Assembly (NCBI GenBank): GCA_902609285.1
Contig: CACLRL010000009.1
Span: 1 to 56,190 of the forward strand
Origin: an uncultured Candidatus Actinomarina sp.
Lineage (GTDB): Bacteria; Actinomycetota; Acidimicrobiia; Actinomarinales; Actinomarinaceae
Length of the DNA: 56,190 nucleotides
Reading direction: 5' to 3'
Part shown: in pieces, positions 42,088-51,073 of the stretch
Layout: the number at the start of each line of letters is the position of its first letter
How positions within the stretch are numbered: the first letter of the stretch is position 1
The notes under the pieces: model-generated
Seen by the model: the letters and a program-made list of their open reading frames with translations, nothing else
What the model was told of the DNA's origin: nothing
The model's database searches: none
Program-made: the position numbers and the translations under genes

Positions 42088-42822
42088 TTAACTTTTGAGC
42101 TTTAAAGTCATCTCGTCATATACATTTTTCATTTTATGATGAGTGTCTTTTACAAGTTGTTCAATACTCTCTTTGTTGTACTTTGACATATCGATTGGTT
42201 CTAGTGTTTTTATCATTGCTTTACCACTTTTCATAAATTTGCTTCCTCTTGGCCAGATATCTCCAGTACCAGCAATTACAACGGGCAATATGCGAACATT
42301 ATTTTGCCGAGCAATATGAAATGCACCATTTTTAAATTCTTTAAATTCATTTTTATCAACACGTGTTCCTTGAGGATAAACCATTAATGACCATCCATTT
42401 TTGAATAAATTTTTTGCTTGTTCATTTATAGATTCACGATCATTTGGATTGTCTCTATCGACTTTTATAAAATTGAAAGATTTTGCTGCTGTTCTAAAAA
42501 CGGGTAGTTTATACACTTCTTTTTTTGCCATGAATGCCCATTTAATTTTTAAAAGTTTAAAAAGGATCAAAGAATCAATATTTGATAAATGATTTGAGAT
42601 AACAACAAAAGATTCATTATTTTTATACTCAACTGCTTTTGTAAATGTAGTTTTTGCACGTGCGGCCCACAACCATGGATTTACCCAAGATTGGGCTATA
42701 TAATATTTTAATTTTCCGTATTTATTGAATAGACCAACAAACCAAATTGCATAAGTTACAGGGATTGTGTAAATAGCCATAATAAACAAATTGAACCAGC
42801 TTAATACTTTATTCTTGAGCAT
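42088..42822 (-). CDS. 1-acyl-sn-glycerol-3-phosphate acyltransferase family protein (PlsC-like)
   Basis: PlsC-type enzymes acylate lysophosphatidate in phospholipid synthesis. The 244-residue product has an N-terminal membrane helix (WFNLFIMAIYTIPVTYAIWFVGLF), the catalytic HxxxxD motif in SNHLSNIDSL (His78, Asp83), a KVDRDNPNDRES region, and YPQGTRVDKNEFKEFKNGA, equivalent to the EGTR glycerol-phosphate binding motif with Gln for Glu. Substrate could be lysophosphatidate or another lyso lipid. It reads away from the 5-formyl-THF cyclo-ligase gene, 38 bp apart. Confidence 0.87.
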   Translation of the reverse strand: MLKNKVLSWFNLFIMAIYTIPVTYAIWFVGLFNKYGKLKYYIAQSWVNPWLWAARAKTTFTKAVEYKNNESFVVISNHLSNIDSLILFKLLKIKWAFMAKKEVYKLPVFRTAAKSFNFIKVDRDNPNDRESINEQAKNLFKNGWSLMVYPQGTRVDKNEFKEFKNGAFHIARQNNVRILPVVIAGTGDIWPRGSKFMKSGKAMIKTLEPIDMSKYNKESIEQLVKDTHHKMKNVYDEMTLKLKS

Positions 42823-42860
42823 GGCCTAATAATACAGTGATATGATATTCATAAGTAAAA

Positions 42861-43370
42861 ATGATTGAAAAAAATAAATTAAGAAGTAACTTAAAAAATT
42901 TAGATTATAAGGATTTTGCTCTTTCAGAAATTAATATCCAATTTTTAAATACATTAATACATCAAAAAAAAGTTTGTACATACATCCCAAATAAAATGGA
43001 GATAAATATAAATAAATACTTAGTCAATTTTTTACAACTTCAAACAACTTATTTAGTTGGCGAGGTCCTTAATATTTGTTTACTGAACGAACCGTTTTTA
43101 GAAAATAAATACAAAATCGCTGAACCAGCAATAAAGATACCCGTCTCAGATACTCAAGTATTTCTAATTCCAGGTTTAGGATTTACAAAAGAAGGTATCC
43201 GATTAGGAAGAGGTAAAGGTCTCTATGATAAGCTATTGTCAAAATATTCTACAGCTTTAAAGATTGGGATATGTGCAAATAAAAACTTATTAGATGAGAT
43301 ACCAACGGAAGAACATGATATATTGATGGATTATATTTTGACAGAGAACGAAAATTTTAAAATACATTAA
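42861..43370 (+). CDS. 5-formyltetrahydrofolate cyclo-ligase
   Basis: This enzyme converts 5-formyl-THF to 5,10-methenyl-THF with ATP, returning a storage folate to the active pool. The 169-residue product shows the N-terminal RSNLKNLDYKDFALSE-like region, a central TYIPNKMEININ, and the family's diagnostic LIPGLGFTKEGIRLGRGKGLYDKLL near residue 113 with C-terminal DEIPTEEHDILMDYILTE. It is a bit short but intact. It is followed 12 bp later by the LLM oxidoreductase gene and may be read with it. Confidence 0.9.
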   Translation: MIEKNKLRSNLKNLDYKDFALSEINIQFLNTLIHQKKVCTYIPNKMEININKYLVNFLQLQTTYLVGEVLNICLLNEPFLENKYKIAEPAIKIPVSDTQVFLIPGLGFTKEGIRLGRGKGLYDKLLSKYSTALKIGICANKNLLDEIPTEEHDILMDYILTENENFKIH

Positions 43371-43382
43371 AATTAAATAATT

Positions 43383-44423
43383 ATGGATGTAAGCATTAAT
43401 GTTGGATACTTTGGTCCACATATATCAGATGACAAAGATTTATTTAAAAAACTTGATGATATAGGTGTCTCTTGTGTTTGGACTGCAGAGGCATATGGTT
43501 ATGATGCTGTAACACCACTTGCATATTTTTCGGCCTTAACAAACAATATGAATATTGGATCTGGAATAATGCAAATACCTGCTCGTACTCCAGCTATGAC
43601 TGCCATGACCGCTGTTACGCTTGATCAGATGTCAAAAGGAAGATTTAGATTAGGACTTGGTGTTTCTGGGCCCCAGGTAGTTGAAGGTTGGCATGGCGTA
43701 CCATATGGTAAGCCACTTGCAAAAACAAGAGAATATGTAGAACTAGTAAGAAACATTATCAAAAGAGAAGGAAAAGTTGAGCACAATGGTGAATATTACA
43801 AACTTCCTCTGTCCGGAGAAAATACTTCTGGTCTTGGAAAGCCATTAAAGCTTATTGATCAACCTTTAAGAGATGAGATACCAATTTATCTAGCAGCAGT
43901 AGGCCTTAAAAATGTTGAAATGACCGCAGAAATTGCCGATGGGTGGCTACCTTTTATGTATTCTCCTCTTAAAGGCGAAGAGATTTATAAAGACTCACTA
44001 ACAAATGGATTTAAAAAATCGGGAGTAGCAGACAAAAAAGATAAATTTGAAATTGTAACAACTGTAATTGGTCGCGTATGTGATGAAGAAGAGATTGATG
44101 AATATTTATATCCAGCAAGAAATGTTTACACACTTTATGTTGGAGGCATGGGCGCAAAATCCAAAAATTTCTATTACAACCTTTTTTGTGAATACGGATA
44201 TGAGGATATTGCCGATGAATTACAAAATCTCTATTTAAGTGGTAATAAAAAAGAATCAGAGAAAATGTTTCCAAAAGAATTACTAGATGAACTTACATTA
44301 GTTGGCACAAAAAAAGATATTGAAAACAAAGTAGAAATGTGGAAAGAAAGTAATGTAACTGAAATTTCTTTATCACTTCCTATTGATTTTGAAACTGTTA
44401 AATTTATAAAAGAATTACTTTGA
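43383..44423 (+). CDS. LLM-class, probably F420-dependent, oxidoreductase
   Basis: The 346-residue product is a luciferase-like (bacterial luciferase/F420 reductase) TIM-barrel protein. It starts INVGYFGPHISDDKDLFKKLDDIGVSCVWTAEAYGYDA-like (key parts FKKLDDIGVSCVWTAEA), followed by NIGSGIMQIPARTPAMTAMTA, TLDQMSKGRFRLGLGVSGPQVVEGWHG and IPIYLAAVGLKNVEMTAEIADGWLP, matching actinobacterial F420-dependent family members. Whether it uses F420 or FMN is inferred from those matches and from cofG/cofH in the same genome. Its stop overlaps the CCAEP radical SAM gene (TTG/TGA overlap of 4 bp), pointing to a shared pathway. Substrate unknown. Confidence 0.88.
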   Translation: MDVSINVGYFGPHISDDKDLFKKLDDIGVSCVWTAEAYGYDAVTPLAYFSALTNNMNIGSGIMQIPARTPAMTAMTAVTLDQMSKGRFRLGLGVSGPQVVEGWHGVPYGKPLAKTREYVELVRNIIKREGKVEHNGEYYKLPLSGENTSGLGKPLKLIDQPLRDEIPIYLAAVGLKNVEMTAEIADGWLPFMYSPLKGEEIYKDSLTNGFKKSGVADKKDKFEIVTTVIGRVCDEEEIDEYLYPARNVYTLYVGGMGAKSKNFYYNLFCEYGYEDIADELQNLYLSGNKKESEKMFPKELLDELTLVGTKKDIENKVEMWKESNVTEISLSLPIDFETVKFIKELL

Positions 44424-45763
44424 AAATTCTTTTAACTTCTTTTTATGATTTAGGCAAACAACCAAAAATTATTGCAGAGATTGCCGATAAATATAATAAC
44501 ACTGAAGTGCATTTTGATTTTGTTGATTTTTCAGTAGATAATCAAAATATAGATCTAGATACTTATGATGTGCTTGGAATTTATGCACCGATGCATACAG
44601 CAACAATTCTTTCAATTGAATATATTAAAGATAAAAAACTGCCCGATAAAGTATTTACATTTGGATTGTATGGATCTGTTCTTGAAGATTTCAATCCTTT
44701 AATTAAATATATCAAAGATATTGAAAGTGAGGAACTTACTTCTTTTTTAAAACTTAATGAAAACCAAAAATTTTCATTAAAAGACAATATACCTAATAGA
44801 CAAATATTTCCCGATATCTCAAATTACGCACATTTAGTAGATGGATCAAATAATCTTGTTGCTGGATCAGTAGAAACTACTTACGGTTGCAAGCATTCGT
44901 GTACTCATTGTCCCGTTCCAATCTCTTTTAATGGAAGTTTTAAAACGTATTCTTTAGAAAAAATAGTTAATGATGTCCAAAATCAGGTGAATCAAGGTGC
45001 AAAACATATATCATTTAATGACCCAGATTTTTTTAATGGCCCAATTCACGCATTGAAAATTCTTGAGGCATTAAATCACAAATTTCCAGAAATAACCTAT
45101 GATTCAACAATAAAAGTAGAACATATTATAAAATTTAAAAAATATTTTAAAGAACTAGCGTCTTTGAATATGGCTTTTGTGATTTCTGCATTCGAAACAA
45201 CTAATGACAAAGTTTTAACAATTCTTGAAAAAAACCATACAAGCAATGATTTAAATAATTCAATAGAGACTTCAAAGGAATTTGGTATTGATATACGACC
45301 AACATGGATGCCTTTTTCTCCATGGACAGAATTAGAAGATTTATCAAATATCGTAGAATTAATCGAAGGTTATCAATTACGTGAGACTGTAGATCCCATT
45401 CAATTAACTATTAAATTGTTAATACCTAAACACTCCCTCATAATTAAAAGACCTGAAATAAAAAAATATTTAGGTGATTATGAAAAAGAATCATTAAGTT
45501 TTCAATGGCAATATGAAAATATTCATGCTGAAAAATTACAATTTACCCTTTTTGATTTTATTTTGAATAATTCAGAATTAGATGAGCATAAACAATATCT
45601 AGGGATGGTAAGTATTATTGAAGAATTTACACGTACAAAATTAATAACAAATACAAACTATGACTTTAAGAAAGTACCTAAGTTATCGGAAACATGGTTT
45701 TGTTGTGCAGAACCCAGTAAAATTCAACTCGATAGAATTAAAACAAATAAGGCATTGATATGA
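44420..45763 (+). CDS. Radical SAM protein with CCAEP C-terminal tail
   Basis: The 447-residue product has a cobalamin-binding-like N-terminal Rossmann region (about 1-130, ILLTSFYDLGKQP then YDVLGIYAPMH), a radical SAM domain with CKHSCTHC (Cys 157, 161, 164) after ETTYG, strand motifs HISFNDPDFFNG and FVISAFETTND, and an Asn/Lys-rich C-terminal part ending in WFCCAEPSKIQ (Cys 428-429). I recall a named radical SAM (seleno)protein family recognised by a CUAEP or CCAEP tail, and this appears to be its Cys form. Product and substrate are unknown. The B12-like domain has no DxHxxG motif visible, so cobalamin use is uncertain. It starts with TTG and overlaps both neighbours by 4 bp. Confidence 0.85.
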   Translation: MKILLTSFYDLGKQPKIIAEIADKYNNTEVHFDFVDFSVDNQNIDLDTYDVLGIYAPMHTATILSIEYIKDKKLPDKVFTFGLYGSVLEDFNPLIKYIKDIESEELTSFLKLNENQKFSLKDNIPNRQIFPDISNYAHLVDGSNNLVAGSVETTYGCKHSCTHCPVPISFNGSFKTYSLEKIVNDVQNQVNQGAKHISFNDPDFFNGPIHALKILEALNHKFPEITYDSTIKVEHIIKFKKYFKELASLNMAFVISAFETTNDKVLTILEKNHTSNDLNNSIETSKEFGIDIRPTWMPFSPWTELEDLSNIVELIEGYQLRETVDPIQLTIKLLIPKHSLIIKRPEIKKYLGDYEKESLSFQWQYENIHAEKLQFTLFDFILNNSELDEHKQYLGMVSIIEEFTRTKLITNTNYDFKKVPKLSETWFCCAEPSKIQLDRIKTNKALI

Positions 45764-46266
45764 CAGAAATTTCAAGTGAGGAGATTAATGTTTCAACGTG
45801 GAAAATTCCTAGTCCACTAGGTATTATTGGTAGTCATTCAGATGGTCAATTCAATGGAATGACGGCTAGTTGGATATCACAAGTTAGCATGGAGCCAGCT
45901 CTTATCGGCGTGGGGATAGATAATAAAAGTGTTACTTTTAATCTAATGAATAGCAGTGATTACTTTTCATTGAATATGTTCTCTCCTGATTACACTAAAG
46001 TTTTTGTAAAATTTTCGAAACCAGCACAATATACAGAAGGTTTTTTGAATAAGGAACCGATTACATTATCAGATAACTCTGTTCCGATTTTTGATAATGC
46101 GACAGTTTGGTTTGAATTAAAAACTACTCAAAAAATAAATTTGGGAACGCATACCTTTTTTATTGGGGAAATTATTGATTGTAAGACTCTTAATCCTGAT
46201 GAACGAGTTGCATATATGGGTGATACTCGAATGAAGTATGGGGGAGTCCCTAGAGGTGGACACTAG
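45760..46266 (+). CDS. Flavin reductase-like, FMN-binding split-barrel protein
   Basis: The 168-residue product resembles the flavin reductase domain family: TWKIPSPLGIIGSHSDGQFNGMTASWISQVSMEPALIGV-type start (pieces PLGIIGSHSDGQFNGMTASW and VSMEPALIGVGID), SDYFSLNMFS, and HTFFIGEIIDCKTL near the end, a pattern for FMN-binding reductases or heme/flavin binders. Its ATG overlaps the radical SAM stop. It may supply reduced flavin or electrons to the LLM enzyme or the radical SAM protein (inference). No NAD-binding motif is separate, as usual for this family. Confidence 0.87.
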   Translation: MTEISSEEINVSTWKIPSPLGIIGSHSDGQFNGMTASWISQVSMEPALIGVGIDNKSVTFNLMNSSDYFSLNMFSPDYTKVFVKFSKPAQYTEGFLNKEPITLSDNSVPIFDNATVWFELKTTQKINLGTHTFFIGEIIDCKTLNPDERVAYMGDTRMKYGGVPRGGH

Positions 46267-46342
46267 TTTACAATAAATTAACAAACTCAATGTCTTATAT
46301 TTAATATCAAACTTTATACTAAACTATCTTTGAAAGGATTAA

Positions 46343-46879
46343 ATGAAATTAAAAAAAGGCGACAAGATTGAAGATATAACATTACCTTCAATTGATGGTA
46401 CAACTTTCAACTTAGAGGCAATAAAAGGAAAAAAAGCTATGGTATCTTTCTATCGTTACTCTTCTTGTCCATTTTGTCACTTACGAATAAATGAGATAAT
46501 AAATAAAAAAAATGAATTTGGTGATGATTTTGTTCCGATTGCAATATTTGATTGTGATTTTGATGATTTAGTTAAGAATTCTAAAAAACATGATGGCAAC
46601 ATCACAATTTTATGTGATGATGACCGTGTTTATTTTGATAAATATGAAGTACAAAATAGTTTCTTTAGATTTTTATTAGGTATAACAATTAGGGTAGATC
46701 GCTTTTTTCGAGCCCTTTCTAAGGGTTACAATCCTGCTTCAAATATGAGTGGTGCTTTTTTAGGATTGCCTGCAGATATTTTAATTGATGAAAATGGAGT
46801 TGTAGAAAAAGCACTATACGGTGCTCATACTGCGAATCATATACCAATGAAAGAGGTAATTGAGTTTTCAAATAGTTAA
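46343..46879 (+). CDS. Peroxiredoxin-like, AhpC/TSA thioredoxin-fold protein
   Basis: The 178-residue product has the N-terminal GDKIEDITLPSIDGTTFNLEAIKGKKAMVSFYRYSSCPFCHLRINEI, seen in pieces, with a CxxC pair SCPFC at Cys 42 and 45, where peroxiredoxins carry TxxC. This is typical of peroxiredoxin-like proteins with a thioredoxin-style CPFC site, and it could act as a reductase or peroxidase. The C-terminus has the DILIDENGVVEKALYG strand-helix. AAAGGA lies before the ATG. It follows the flavin reductase gene by 76 bp, so it may have its own promoter or be part of the redox cassette. Confidence 0.87.
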   Translation: MKLKKGDKIEDITLPSIDGTTFNLEAIKGKKAMVSFYRYSSCPFCHLRINEIINKKNEFGDDFVPIAIFDCDFDDLVKNSKKHDGNITILCDDDRVYFDKYEVQNSFFRFLLGITIRVDRFFRALSKGYNPASNMSGAFLGLPADILIDENGVVEKALYGAHTANHIPMKEVIEFSNS

Positions 46880-46890
46880 AATATAAATTA

Positions 46891-48408
46891 TTGAGAAAAC
46901 AAAATTTAGAATTTAAGTTCACAGATCTTGAACATGTTTATAACGTAAATGAGAAAAATAATACTTCTCTCTTAATTGACATAAAGTCTAGTAACGAAGA
47001 TCCATATTCTTTATCTCCTGCTTTTGAATCAGTAATTGAACGATATTGTTGGGTACCAAAAAGTAAAAGTGATTTTTTAAATCTTGATTTATCAGTACAA
47101 AAAGACACAAAAATCTATTTCAATAATAAACTTGCTGATTCAAGTAAATTCAAAATATCTGCGAAAGACGGTCCCAAAGAATATAATTTTATGTTTCGCA
47201 AAGATGACCAGATTGCAAAATATTCTATAGTTTGTCTACCTGTAAATTTTCCTCCCTTAAATATCAATATAACTAATTCATCGATGGTTGCAGATGGCAA
47301 TATATTCACTAGTGTTTTTATCGTTCCTAAAATTGTGCATTGGCCTCTAATTATCAGAGATGTAATTGAATATTTTCCAGGATTAAAGAAATACTATATT
47401 AAATATCTTTATCAGAATATAAGAACAAGAATAAATATTCCAAAAATAGTAAAACATCAAACTGAAAAAAAACTCACAAAATATAGAAAATATCTTCCTT
47501 ACATCATGATGCTAGATAAGTTCGGTGTTCCAATATGGTACAAGATGGCAGGTATAGGCTTTTCAGCATTTCGTCCATACAAAAATGGGTATTATTACGG
47601 AGCAGTAAGCAACTACCCACAATTTGCTATTGGTTTAGGAAAAACTGTTTTATTAGATGAAGATTTTAATATAGAAGGTTTTAAACAAATTATCGAGAAA
47701 GATATTTATACAGAACTTCATGAATTTCAGTATTTAGATGATGATACAGTAATACAAATAGGATCCAAAACTCATAAATTTCAAAATCAAAAAGTAGAAA
47801 GTGGGATAATCTCAATTGAAAATGAACAGAAGGGTACTAAATTTTTATGGGACTCTATTGATCATGTTTCCCCTGAGTTTTCAAAAGTTCCAATCAAAGA
47901 GTGGGGGATGAATACTAATGATTATTTTCATATGAATGCTGTAAGAATTATGAAAGATGGTAACTACCTAGCTTCTGCTCGCCACACACAGACAATAATG
48001 AAAATTGATAAATCATCAGGAAAAATTTTGTGGCATATGGGAAAAGGAAAATTAAATAATTTTAAATTTATTAATGACCCATACGATGGCTTTTCTCATC
48101 AACATGCCCCAGAAGAGCTTGAAAATGGAAATATACTTATTTGGGATAATGGTATTGATTCGATAAAAGATGGGTCAAGAGTTGCTGAATATAAAATTGA
48201 CGAAACTTGTTATACTGCAACACTTGTTTGGTCAAAAGAATTTAAAAATTTACAAGCGAATGTTGCTGGAAATTGCCACAAGATAAGTGAAAATAGTTAT
48301 ATTGCTGCATTTGGGTCTCAGGGATATATTGAAGAATTTAATAAAGACGGAACAAAGGTCTTGTCTATTGACCCAGGTGGATTGATCTACCAAGTTAGAA
48401 AATCTTAA
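46891..48408 (+). CDS. Arylsulfotransferase (ASST)-like beta-propeller protein
   Basis: ASST enzymes move sulfate groups between phenols and are usually periplasmic. The 505-residue product has beta-rich sequence, with LHEFQYLDDDTVIQIG near residue 278, DYFHMNAVRIMKDGNYLASARHTQTIMKIDKSSGKILWHMGKG near residues 345-390 (pieces), FSHQHAPEELENGNILIWDNG and a final NCHKISENSYIAAFGSQG. These repeat the HxN and HxHxPxxLxNGNxLxxDNG patterns of the family. The first ~150 residues form a separate beta-rich part. A signal peptide is not evident from the TTG start, so it may be cytosolic or start elsewhere. Function and sulfate donor are unknown. Confidence 0.8.
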   Translation: MRKQNLEFKFTDLEHVYNVNEKNNTSLLIDIKSSNEDPYSLSPAFESVIERYCWVPKSKSDFLNLDLSVQKDTKIYFNNKLADSSKFKISAKDGPKEYNFMFRKDDQIAKYSIVCLPVNFPPLNINITNSSMVADGNIFTSVFIVPKIVHWPLIIRDVIEYFPGLKKYYIKYLYQNIRTRINIPKIVKHQTEKKLTKYRKYLPYIMMLDKFGVPIWYKMAGIGFSAFRPYKNGYYYGAVSNYPQFAIGLGKTVLLDEDFNIEGFKQIIEKDIYTELHEFQYLDDDTVIQIGSKTHKFQNQKVESGIISIENEQKGTKFLWDSIDHVSPEFSKVPIKEWGMNTNDYFHMNAVRIMKDGNYLASARHTQTIMKIDKSSGKILWHMGKGKLNNFKFINDPYDGFSHQHAPEELENGNILIWDNGIDSIKDGSRVAEYKIDETCYTATLVWSKEFKNLQANVAGNCHKISENSYIAAFGSQGYIEEFNKDGTKVLSIDPGGLIYQVRKS

Positions 48409-48411
48409 GTT

Positions 48412-49260
48412 TTAATTTCTACTTTTATATACAGCGTAAAATCCAATCAAGATTGAACTTATTAAAAAGTAATTTAAAGCTACAATCGTTATCACATTTA
48501 TGCCTAACAGTGATGCTACAGCTGCTGCCACAGGAAAATTTTGCAATGTACCTTCAGCAAGTATGCCCATTCTGTCTTCTTCACTAATTTTTGATATTTT
48601 CGAAATTAAATTAATTCCAATAAAAATAGTTATTAAATTTAAAATTACAAAAATAGATGATGATCTGAAGATATCAAATATAATGTCACTCAATTCTATC
48701 GGCACTCCAATTGCTATAACTAAGGTAACAACTGTGAAGACTTTTTTAATAGATGTTTGTGAATTTAATGCTTTTTGTGGAAAGTAGTGCTTTATGGCCA
48801 TTCCAATAAACACAGGAATTAGGACAAGGTACAGAAGTTGAATTAATAATTCTGTAGAGTTAATTTGTACCTGAAGACCAATATTTTCATTGAAAATTGA
48901 GGCAATATTTAACCAAAAGGGTATTGTTCCAAATGCTATAAGTTGCGTAATAACTGTAAGAGATGTTGTAAGTGCAACATTACCTTTCATCAAAGAAGAA
49001 TACATTGAAGAAATATGACCTCCAGGTGCACACATAATTACTATTATTCCTATTGAAATTGATTGATTATCAATAAATAAACTTGTCACTATTCCAATAA
49101 TTGGCAAGAAAGTTATTTGTGTTAACAGACCTACAAATGAGCTTTTTGTATTTACTAATAAATTTTTAAAACTATCTATGTCTAAATCTGTACCAACACC
49201 GATCATCAATAAAGGAATTAAATAAGGTATCAAATCTAAAAAAATTGAACTAATTTCCAT
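48412..49260 (-). CDS. Bile acid:sodium symporter (BASS/SBF) family transporter
   Basis: The 282-residue product is nearly all hydrophobic, with about nine segments. The conserved blocks PLLMIGVGTDLDIDSFKNLL, IVIMCAPGGHISSMYSSLMKGNVAL and AEGTLQNFPVAAAVASLLG, the last with the family's substrate-region GxxNxxLA-like pattern, mark it as a BASS-family membrane carrier. Bacterial members move a variety of organic anions or are uncharacterised, so no substrate is proposed. It converges on the ASST-like gene with 3 bp between stops. Confidence 0.87.
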   Translation of the reverse strand: MEISSIFLDLIPYLIPLLMIGVGTDLDIDSFKNLLVNTKSSFVGLLTQITFLPIIGIVTSLFIDNQSISIGIIVIMCAPGGHISSMYSSLMKGNVALTTSLTVITQLIAFGTIPFWLNIASIFNENIGLQVQINSTELLIQLLYLVLIPVFIGMAIKHYFPQKALNSQTSIKKVFTVVTLVIAIGVPIELSDIIFDIFRSSSIFVILNLITIFIGINLISKISKISEEDRMGILAEGTLQNFPVAAAVASLLGINVITIVALNYFLISSILIGFYAVYKSRN

Positions 49261-49394
49261 CTTTTTAATATTATTGGAAAAATAATGAAAAGTATTAATT
49301 GTAAATTTAATTGCAAAATAACAAAATTAACTTAATATGTTTTCTTTTTATCGCAATGTCGAGTATTTAAAAGTAGAATTTACTTTAGGTACCA

Positions 49395-50087
49395 ATGAAA
49401 AAAGTAGCATTTAAATTTTTTACATATGTATCAATATTTTTGGTTCTTCCAATTTTAAAATTATTTGGTAAAAAATTTTATGAAACTAACGTAGTACCGA
49501 AGCTTTTAACTATTCTTTGTAATACAAAACCTAATCATTATCAGAGAAAAAAGGTTGTACCTTTAGCAATCGGAGATGTAGTTGAAATAGGTGTAGGTCC
49601 AGGATTAAATTTGCAATACTATAACATTGAAAATGTAAACAAAGTTATTGGAATAGATCCTTCAGACGAACTTAACAAAATTGCTAAAAAGAATGCTGAT
49701 AAGGTTAATTTAGATATTGTATTTAATTTATCCTCAGCTGAAAGTATTGATTTACCAACATCATCTGTTGATTCAGTAGTTTGTACTTTTTCATTGTGTT
49801 CAATTCCTGATCCAAATAAAGCTTTAAATGAAATTTATAGGATTTTAAAGCCAGGAGGTAAATACTTTTTCTGTGAACATGGTATTTCTCCAGACATTAC
49901 CACTAGAGTTTTTCAAAATATTACAAACATATTTTATCCAAAATTATCAGGAGGTTGTCATGCAAATAGAGATATACCAAAGTTAATTACTGATGCCGGA
50001 TTAAATATTGTTGAAAAAGACACAATGTACTTACCTGGATCAGTAAAGTTTCTTGGATACAATTACTGGGGTTTAGCTGTTCGCTAG
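49395..50087 (+). CDS. Class I SAM-dependent methyltransferase (METTL7/UbiE-like)
   Basis: The 230-residue product has an N-terminal hydrophobic segment (FFTYVSIFLVLPILKLFG) that may anchor it, and a methyltransferase domain with motif I VVEIGVGPGLNLQYYN near residue 60, the acidic GIDPSDEL, VDSVVCTFSLCSIPDPNKAL and RILKPGGKYFFCEHGIS. The combination of hydrophobic N-terminus and CEHG motif resembles METTL7 proteins, some of which methylate thiols. Substrate is unknown. It lies 134 bp downstream of the divergently read BASS gene and converges on the dehalogenase by 4 bp. Confidence 0.85.
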   Translation: MKKVAFKFFTYVSIFLVLPILKLFGKKFYETNVVPKLLTILCNTKPNHYQRKKVVPLAIGDVVEIGVGPGLNLQYYNIENVNKVIGIDPSDELNKIAKKNADKVNLDIVFNLSSAESIDLPTSSVDSVVCTFSLCSIPDPNKALNEIYRILKPGGKYFFCEHGISPDITTRVFQNITNIFYPKLSGGCHANRDIPKLITDAGLNIVEKDTMYLPGSVKFLGYNYWGLAVR

Positions 50088-50992
50088 AAATCTTTTATTG
50101 ATAATATTGCATCAACGCATGCAAGTGGTTGGTCTTCTTGTAAAAAATGTCCAGCGTCCTCAATTGTTACATGAGGCATATCTTTGCACCCAGGGACTAA
50201 TTTATAAAATGAATTTTCAACACCAGAAAATATTGGATCCTTATCACTAAATGCACATAAAAATGGTTTATTCCATTCTCTTAGCATTTTCCATGCTTCC
50301 TTATTAGGTTCTGCACTTGGAGTTCTAAGGGTTCCGGGTACTAAGTTTGGAAATTGTCTAACTCCCTGTTTGTGATCATCGCTAGGGAACGGAGCATTAT
50401 AAGCATCAAGTGCATCTTCATCTATCCCTTTAGTTGTACCATTTCTGACTTGTCCTGCAACATGAAGATCAGATTTTATCTGTAAAAACTCCCTAAACAC
50501 AGCAAACCCTTCACTTAAAGGAGCTTTACCAGTGGGTAGTCCTGTATTAGCAGCAATTATTTTTTCGAATCTATCATCATATTTAGCTGCTAGTCTTAGG
50601 CCGATCAAGCCTCCCCAATCTTGACAAAAGAGTGTTATATTTTTTAAATCAAGTTTTTCAATAAATTGGGACATCCATTCAACAAATCCTTCATAGCTGT
50701 AGTTGTACCTGATTGAAAATTTATCTGATTTTCCAAATCCAGGTAGATCTGGAACAATTACCCTATATCCACTTTCCTTTAATGGATTAATCATATTTCT
50801 ATAAAGATATCCCCATGTTGGATTTCCATGCATCAACAATACAACTTCAGTACTTTCACTGTTTTCATCAACATAGTGAATATTGATATCACCAAATTCA
50901 GAAGATACAGATACAAAATTTTCTTCGAAATTCCATCCAGCGATATTTTCAAATAAGCTTAAGTCAGTTTTTAAAATTGTCATTGTATTCAT
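50084..50992 (-). CDS. Haloalkane dehalogenase-like alpha/beta hydrolase
   Basis: Haloalkane dehalogenases replace halide by hydroxyl through an Asp nucleophile. The product has HGNPTWGYLYRNMI (oxyanion/halide-binding Asn-Trp, at 55-68 from ATG 50992), PDLPGFGKSDK, the nucleophile elbow FCQDWGGLIGLR (Asp125 then halide-binding Trp126), a cap domain, the acid-region SDKDPIF and the catalytic His in EDAGHFLQED. The QDWGG elbow and HGNPTW set separate dehalogenases from epoxide hydrolases. The ORF-track start is a TTG at 51007; ATG at 50992 or 50983 is more likely. Actual substrates are not predictable. Confidence 0.88.
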   Translation of the reverse strand: MNTMTILKTDLSLFENIAGWNFEENFVSVSSEFGDINIHYVDENSESTEVVLLMHGNPTWGYLYRNMINPLKESGYRVIVPDLPGFGKSDKFSIRYNYSYEGFVEWMSQFIEKLDLKNITLFCQDWGGLIGLRLAAKYDDRFEKIIAANTGLPTGKAPLSEGFAVFREFLQIKSDLHVAGQVRNGTTKGIDEDALDAYNAPFPSDDHKQGVRQFPNLVPGTLRTPSAEPNKEAWKMLREWNKPFLCAFSDKDPIFSGVENSFYKLVPGCKDMPHVTIEDAGHFLQEDQPLACVDAILSIKDF

Positions 50993-51073
50993 AATAGTTT
51001 TAAACAACTAACTTTTCATCTCAATCTTTTTTAAAACTATCAACCAGCCTCAGTTTTAATTAATATATGTGTA

